A stretch of DNA of 64,000 nucleotides from Roseomonas sp. (lineage in GTDB: Bacteria; Pseudomonadota; Alphaproteobacteria; Acetobacterales; Acetobacteraceae): positions 120,504-184,503 of the forward strand of contig JADCFX010000032.1 of the NCBI GenBank assembly GCA_020249285.1, read 5' to 3'. Position numbers and translations under genes: made by a program. Every line of letters starts with the position of its first letter. The stretch's first letter is position 1. The notes below the pieces were generated by a model that searched no databases, had not been told where the DNA came from, and saw only the letters and a program-made list of their open reading frames with translations. Shown in pieces: positions 60,907-64,000 of this stretch.

Positions 60907-63777
60907 TCAGCCCGCCAGGGCCGCGCGCACCAATGCTTCCTGTTGATGTTGATGCACTTTGGCCAGGCCGGTGGCGGGGCTCGCTGCCTCCTCCCGGCCC
61001 ACATAGTCGGGGCGCTTCGCCTTGATGTTCAGCGTCTTCAGCACCGCTTCAATCTTGCGATCCACAAAATTCCAGGCACCCATGTTTTCCGGTTCTTCCT
61101 GGCACCAGACCACATCCGCATTGGGATATTGCGCCAGCACAGGCGGCAGGCTGATGCGCGGGAAGGGATACAGCTGTTCCATCCGCACAATCGCGACATC
61201 CTTGATGCCTTTGTCGCGGCGTTCCTGCAGCAGATCATAATAAACCTTGCCGGTGCACAGCACGACGCGGCGGATTTTCTTGGGCGGCGCGATCTTGTCC
61301 ACCTCATCAATCACGTGCCGGAAACCGCTGCCGGGGCCGAATTCCGACAGGCTGCTAATGGCAAGCTTATGCCGCAGCAGGGATTTCGGCGTCATCACCA
61401 CCAAGGGCTTGCGGTAATTCGCCTTCATCTGCCGGCGCAGCGCATGGAAGTAATTGGCCGGCGTCGTGAAGTTGCAGACGCGCATATTGCGCTCAGCGCA
61501 AAGCTGCAAATAACGTTCCAGCCGAGCCGAGGAATGTTCCGGCCCCTGCCCTTCATAGCCATGCGGCAGCAGCATCACCAGGCCCGACATGCGAAGCCAT
61601 TTGGTCTCACCGGATGCGATGAACTGATCAATGATCACCTGCGCGCCATTGGCGAAGTCACCAAACTGGCCTTCCCACAGCACCATCGTCTTAGGATCGG
61701 CCAGCGAATAACCGTAGTCAAAACCAAGCACGCCAAATTCAGCGAGCAAAGAATTGAAGGCTTCAAACTTCGCCTGTCCGGGGCGGATGTTATTGAGCGG
61801 CGTGTATTCAGCCTGGCTTGCCTGATCAATCAGCACTGCATGGCGATGGCTGAAGGTGCCGCGCTGCACATCTTCGCCTGACAACCGCACACGATGGCCT
61901 TCCAGCAACAGCGAACCGAAAGCGAGCGCCTCACCGGTCGCCCAATCAATCCCCTCGCCCGTGTCAATCGCCTGGCGCTTCTGTTCCAATTGCCGCGCGA
62001 TTTTGGAATTGACGCCGAATTCCTTCGGCACACGGCAAAGAGCCTCACCAACTTCCTTCAGTATTTCCGGCGCGACGGATGTCGCTTCAAGCTGCTCCGC
62101 CTCATCCGTGGAACCAGCGGGCTTCAGGCCAGACCAATGCCCTTCCAGCCAATCCGCCTTGTTTGGGCGGAAGGATTGCGAAGCCTCAAAGGCTTCCTCA
62201 AGCCGCGCATTGAAGGCATCCAACATGGCCTTGGAGGATTCCGAAGGCACTGAGCCTTCCTGCGCCAGCCGTTCCGCATAAAGCGTGCGCGTGGTGCGCA
62301 TTTCGCGGATGCGGTTATACATGAGCGGCTGGGTGAAGGCTGGCTCATCACTTTCATTATGGCCATGGCGGCGATAGCAGACGATATCCAGCACCACATC
62401 CGCGCCGAACACCATGCGGAATTCGGCTACCAGGCGCGCGCAGAACACCACCGCTTCCGGATCATCGCCATTCACATGAAGGATCGGCGCCTGCACGGAT
62501 TTCGCCACATCGGTGCAATACAAGCCTGAATAGGCGTGCAGCGGCACGGTAGTGAAGCCGATCTGGTTATTGGTGACAATATGCAACGTGCCGCCAGTGC
62601 GATACCCAACCAATTGGCTCATCGCCAGCGTTTCATAAACAACGCCCTGCCCAGCAAAGGCCGCATCTCCATGCAGTAAAATGCCCATGACCGAACGCCG
62701 GCCTTTGATATCGCCCGACATATCCTGGCGCGCGCGCACCTTGCCCGCCACCACCGGGTCCACCGCTTCCAGATGCGAAGGATTGGGTTGCAGCGAAAGG
62801 TGAACCTTGTTCCCGGCAATTTCGATATCGGTGCTGGTCCCCAGGTGATATTTCACATCGCCAGAGCCCCCGGTATCATCCGGGTTGCTGGAATTGCCTT
62901 TGAATTCCGAAAACACCTGCGTGAAGGATTTCTTCACGACATTGACCAGCATGTTCAAGCGGCCACGATGCGCCATGCCGATGGCGATTTCCTTGGCACC
63001 CTGCTTGGCGGCGGTTTCAATCGCTGCCTGCACGGCGGAAATGGTGGTTTCCCCACCTTCCAGGCCGAAGCGCTTGGTGCCCACGAATTTACGCGCGCAG
63101 AAGGCTTCAAAGCCTTCTGCTTCCGTCAATTGCTGCAGAATTTGATTCTTCTGCGCGGTATCGAAAGCACCATTCCAGGGCGCGCCTTCAATGCGGCGCT
63201 GGATCCAGGATTTCTGATCCGGGTCCTGGATATGCATGAACTCCACGCCGATCGAACCGCAATAGGAAGCGCGGCAGATGGCAAGGATTTCACGCAGGCT
63301 GGCCGTTTCCTTGCCCAGCACGAAATCCAGGAAAATTTGCCTATCCCAATCCTCATCCGTGAATCCATAGGTCTTGGGGTCAAGCTCAGGGTGTGGTTTC
63401 GGCACTTGCAGGGCGAGCGGATCAAGCCGCGCTTCCAAATGCCCGCGCACACGATAGCTGCGGATCAGCATCAGCGCGCGGATCGAATCCAGCACCGCGC
63501 GCCGCGTGGCTTCCGGGTCCGCAGCACCAGGCTTGGCGCCCTTGGCGGGGGCAGGCTTTTCAGGCTCCGGCCCGAAAGCGCCGCGAATACGTGGTGCCCA
63601 GGAAGCGCCGGAGGCATCCGTCAGTACCGCGCGGGCTTCATCATTCAGGGAAGCGAAAAGCTCCGCAAAGCTTGGGTCCACGCTTCCGGGATTTTCTGTC
63701 CATTTGGCATATAGATCAGCAAGATAGGCAGCATTCGCCCCCGTCATCGCGGTTGCGATAATATCCACTCCGGCCAT
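60907..63777 (-). CDS. sucA: 2-oxoglutarate dehydrogenase E1 component
   Basis: A 956-residue thiamine-diphosphate enzyme that decarboxylates 2-oxoglutarate in the TCA cycle. N-terminal [20 protein letters not shown] leads to the long-chain E1 fold. [21 protein letters not shown] and [19 protein letters not shown] bind thiamine diphosphate and contact the substrate, and [21 protein letters not shown] holds a catalytic histidine. The start is ATG 63777 because GGGAGAAGG is directly upstream; a longer frame from 63876 has no such site. sucD ends 155 bases upstream. Confidence 0.95.
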   Translation of the reverse strand: MAGVDIIATAMTGANAAYLADLYAKWTENPGSVDPSFAELFASLNDEARAVLTDASGASWAPRIRGAFGPEPEKPAPAKGAKPGAADPEATRRAVLDSIRALMLIRSYRVRGHLEARLDPLALQVPKPHPELDPKTYGFTDEDWDRQIFLDFVLGKETASLREILAICRASYCGSIGVEFMHIQDPDQKSWIQRRIEGAPWNGAFDTAQKNQILQQLTEAEGFEAFCARKFVGTKRFGLEGGETTISAVQAAIETAAKQGAKEIAIGMAHRGRLNMLVNVVKKSFTQVFSEFKGNSSNPDDTGGSGDVKYHLGTSTDIEIAGNKVHLSLQPNPSHLEAVDPVVAGKVRARQDMSGDIKGRRSVMGILLHGDAAFAGQGVVYETLAMSQLVGYRTGGTLHIVTNNQIGFTTVPLHAYSGLYCTDVAKSVQAPILHVNGDDPEAVVFCARLVAEFRMVFGADVVLDIVCYRRHGHNESDEPAFTQPLMYNRIREMRTTRTLYAERLAQEGSVPSESSKAMLDAFNARLEEAFEASQSFRPNKADWLEGHWSGLKPAGSTDEAEQLEATSVAPEILKEVGEALCRVPKEFGVNSKIARQLEQKRQAIDTGEGIDWATGEALAFGSLLLEGHRVRLSGEDVQRGTFSHRHAVLIDQASQAEYTPLNNIRPGQAKFEAFNSLLAEFGVLGFDYGYSLADPKTMVLWEGQFGDFANGAQVIIDQFIASGETKWLRMSGLVMLLPHGYEGQGPEHSSARLERYLQLCAERNMRVCNFTTPANYFHALRRQMKANYRKPLVVMTPKSLLRHKLAISSLSEFGPGSGFRHVIDEVDKIAPPKKIRRVVLCTGKVYYDLLQERRDKGIKDVAIVRMEQLYPFPRISLPPVLAQYPNADVVWCQEEPENMGAWNFVDRKIEAVLKTLNIKAKRPDYVGREEAASPATGLAKVHQHQQEALVRAALAG

Positions 63778-63931
63778 CAACCTTCTCCCTTCCGCCTGGG
63801 CTGCCCCGTTCGGGGTTTGGCGGATGTGTTCTTGTGGTGCCGTGCAGCGCCCCGGCACCGGGGCAGAGGGCTGCAAGCATAAGGCCTTAACGCCCGCTGC
63901 GGCAGCCCCCCAATTCTAGTTTTGGGCGAAA

Positions 63932-64000
63932 TCAGCCACCAAGCGCCTTGACCATGGTGGAGCCTAGCGCAGAAGGACTATCCGCAACGTGAATCCCGGC
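63932..64000 (-). CDS. sucD: Succinyl-CoA ligase alpha subunit, C-terminal end (cut by window edge)
   Basis: The last 22 residues of SucD, AGIHVADSPSALGSTMVKAL plus GG. They match the conserved C-terminal helix-loop of succinyl-CoA synthetase alpha. SucD binds CoA and phosphate and, with SucC, converts succinyl-CoA to succinate. The start lies beyond the window. Its stop precedes sucA by 154 bases, and sucD-sucA-odhB is the usual alphaproteobacterial order, supporting the identification despite the short sequence. Confidence 0.82.
   Translation of the reverse strand, partial: AGIHVADSPSALGSTMVKALGG

Overview
This is 64 kb of high-GC chromosomal DNA, densely packed with genes, and it looks like an alphaproteobacterium. 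The closest fit is the Rhodospirillales/Acetobacteraceae (a Roseomonas-like relative). That is an inference from the oxoglutarate dehydrogenase gene order, the ubiquinol-cytochrome c chaperone next to a YceD protein, the BamE lipoprotein, a PduO/MetH/cobalamin riboswitch set, and many orphan Bug-type, TRAP-type and ABC-type solute receptors. I see no tRNA, rRNA, insertion sequence, prophage or CRISPR array. Both ends cut through a gene: formate-tetrahydrofolate ligase on the left and succinyl-CoA ligase alpha on the right.

Layout. 1-3.4 kb: a minus-strand cluster (VWA-like DUF1194 protein, PhnW-like aminotransferase, glycosyltransferase, fhs). 3.4-6.7 kb: CBS protein, CaiB-type CoA transferase with a crotonase-fold partner, ExoD. 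6.7-15.9 kb: a cobalamin block consisting of a cobalamin riboswitch, a BtuB-like receptor, PduO adenosyltransferase, TonB, a cation efflux protein, B12-dependent MetH, and an ArsR-methyltransferase fusion with a 9-bp inverted repeat just upstream. 16-20 kb: acetyltransferases, amidase, a 52-residue membrane protein, ferredoxin-NADP reductase. 20-24 kb: a complete TRAP transporter with a hydratase-like protein, followed by an AT-rich non-coding island. 24.5-28 kb: lytic transglycosylase, ABC receptor, agmatinase-like protein. 28-32 kb: sdhCDA-vapD-sdhB, with a VapD-family nuclease gene inside the succinate dehydrogenase operon. 32-35 kb: MFS, TRIC-type and DMT membrane proteins. 35-38 kb: a three-gene envelope operon behind a near-consensus promoter. 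38-42 kb: a catalytically incomplete Asd/Usg protein, an MCP-PilZ fusion, cytochrome c, and five 57-bp tandem units, four of which have nested dyad symmetry. 42-50 kb: DNA glycosylase, YceD, ubiquinol-cytochrome c chaperone, BamE, zinc protease, racemase-like protein, M20 peptidase, ketopantoate reductase-like protein, transporters. 50-56 kb: lactate-permease-like protein, Bug receptor, a second TRAP transporter, a second DNA glycosylase. 56-64 kb: lpd, two tandem Bug receptors, and the sucD-sucA-odhB operon.

Together the genes describe a respiring heterotroph with a TCA cycle, extensive organic acid and small-metabolite scavenging, and a B12-dependent methionine pathway fed by B12 uptake. 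The items most worth following up are the sdh-embedded vapD, the 57-bp array, the envelope operon at 34.9-38.1 kb, the ArsR-methyltransferase operator, and several enzyme-family proteins that lack their catalytic residues (crotonase, Asd/Usg, hydantoin-racemase-like).
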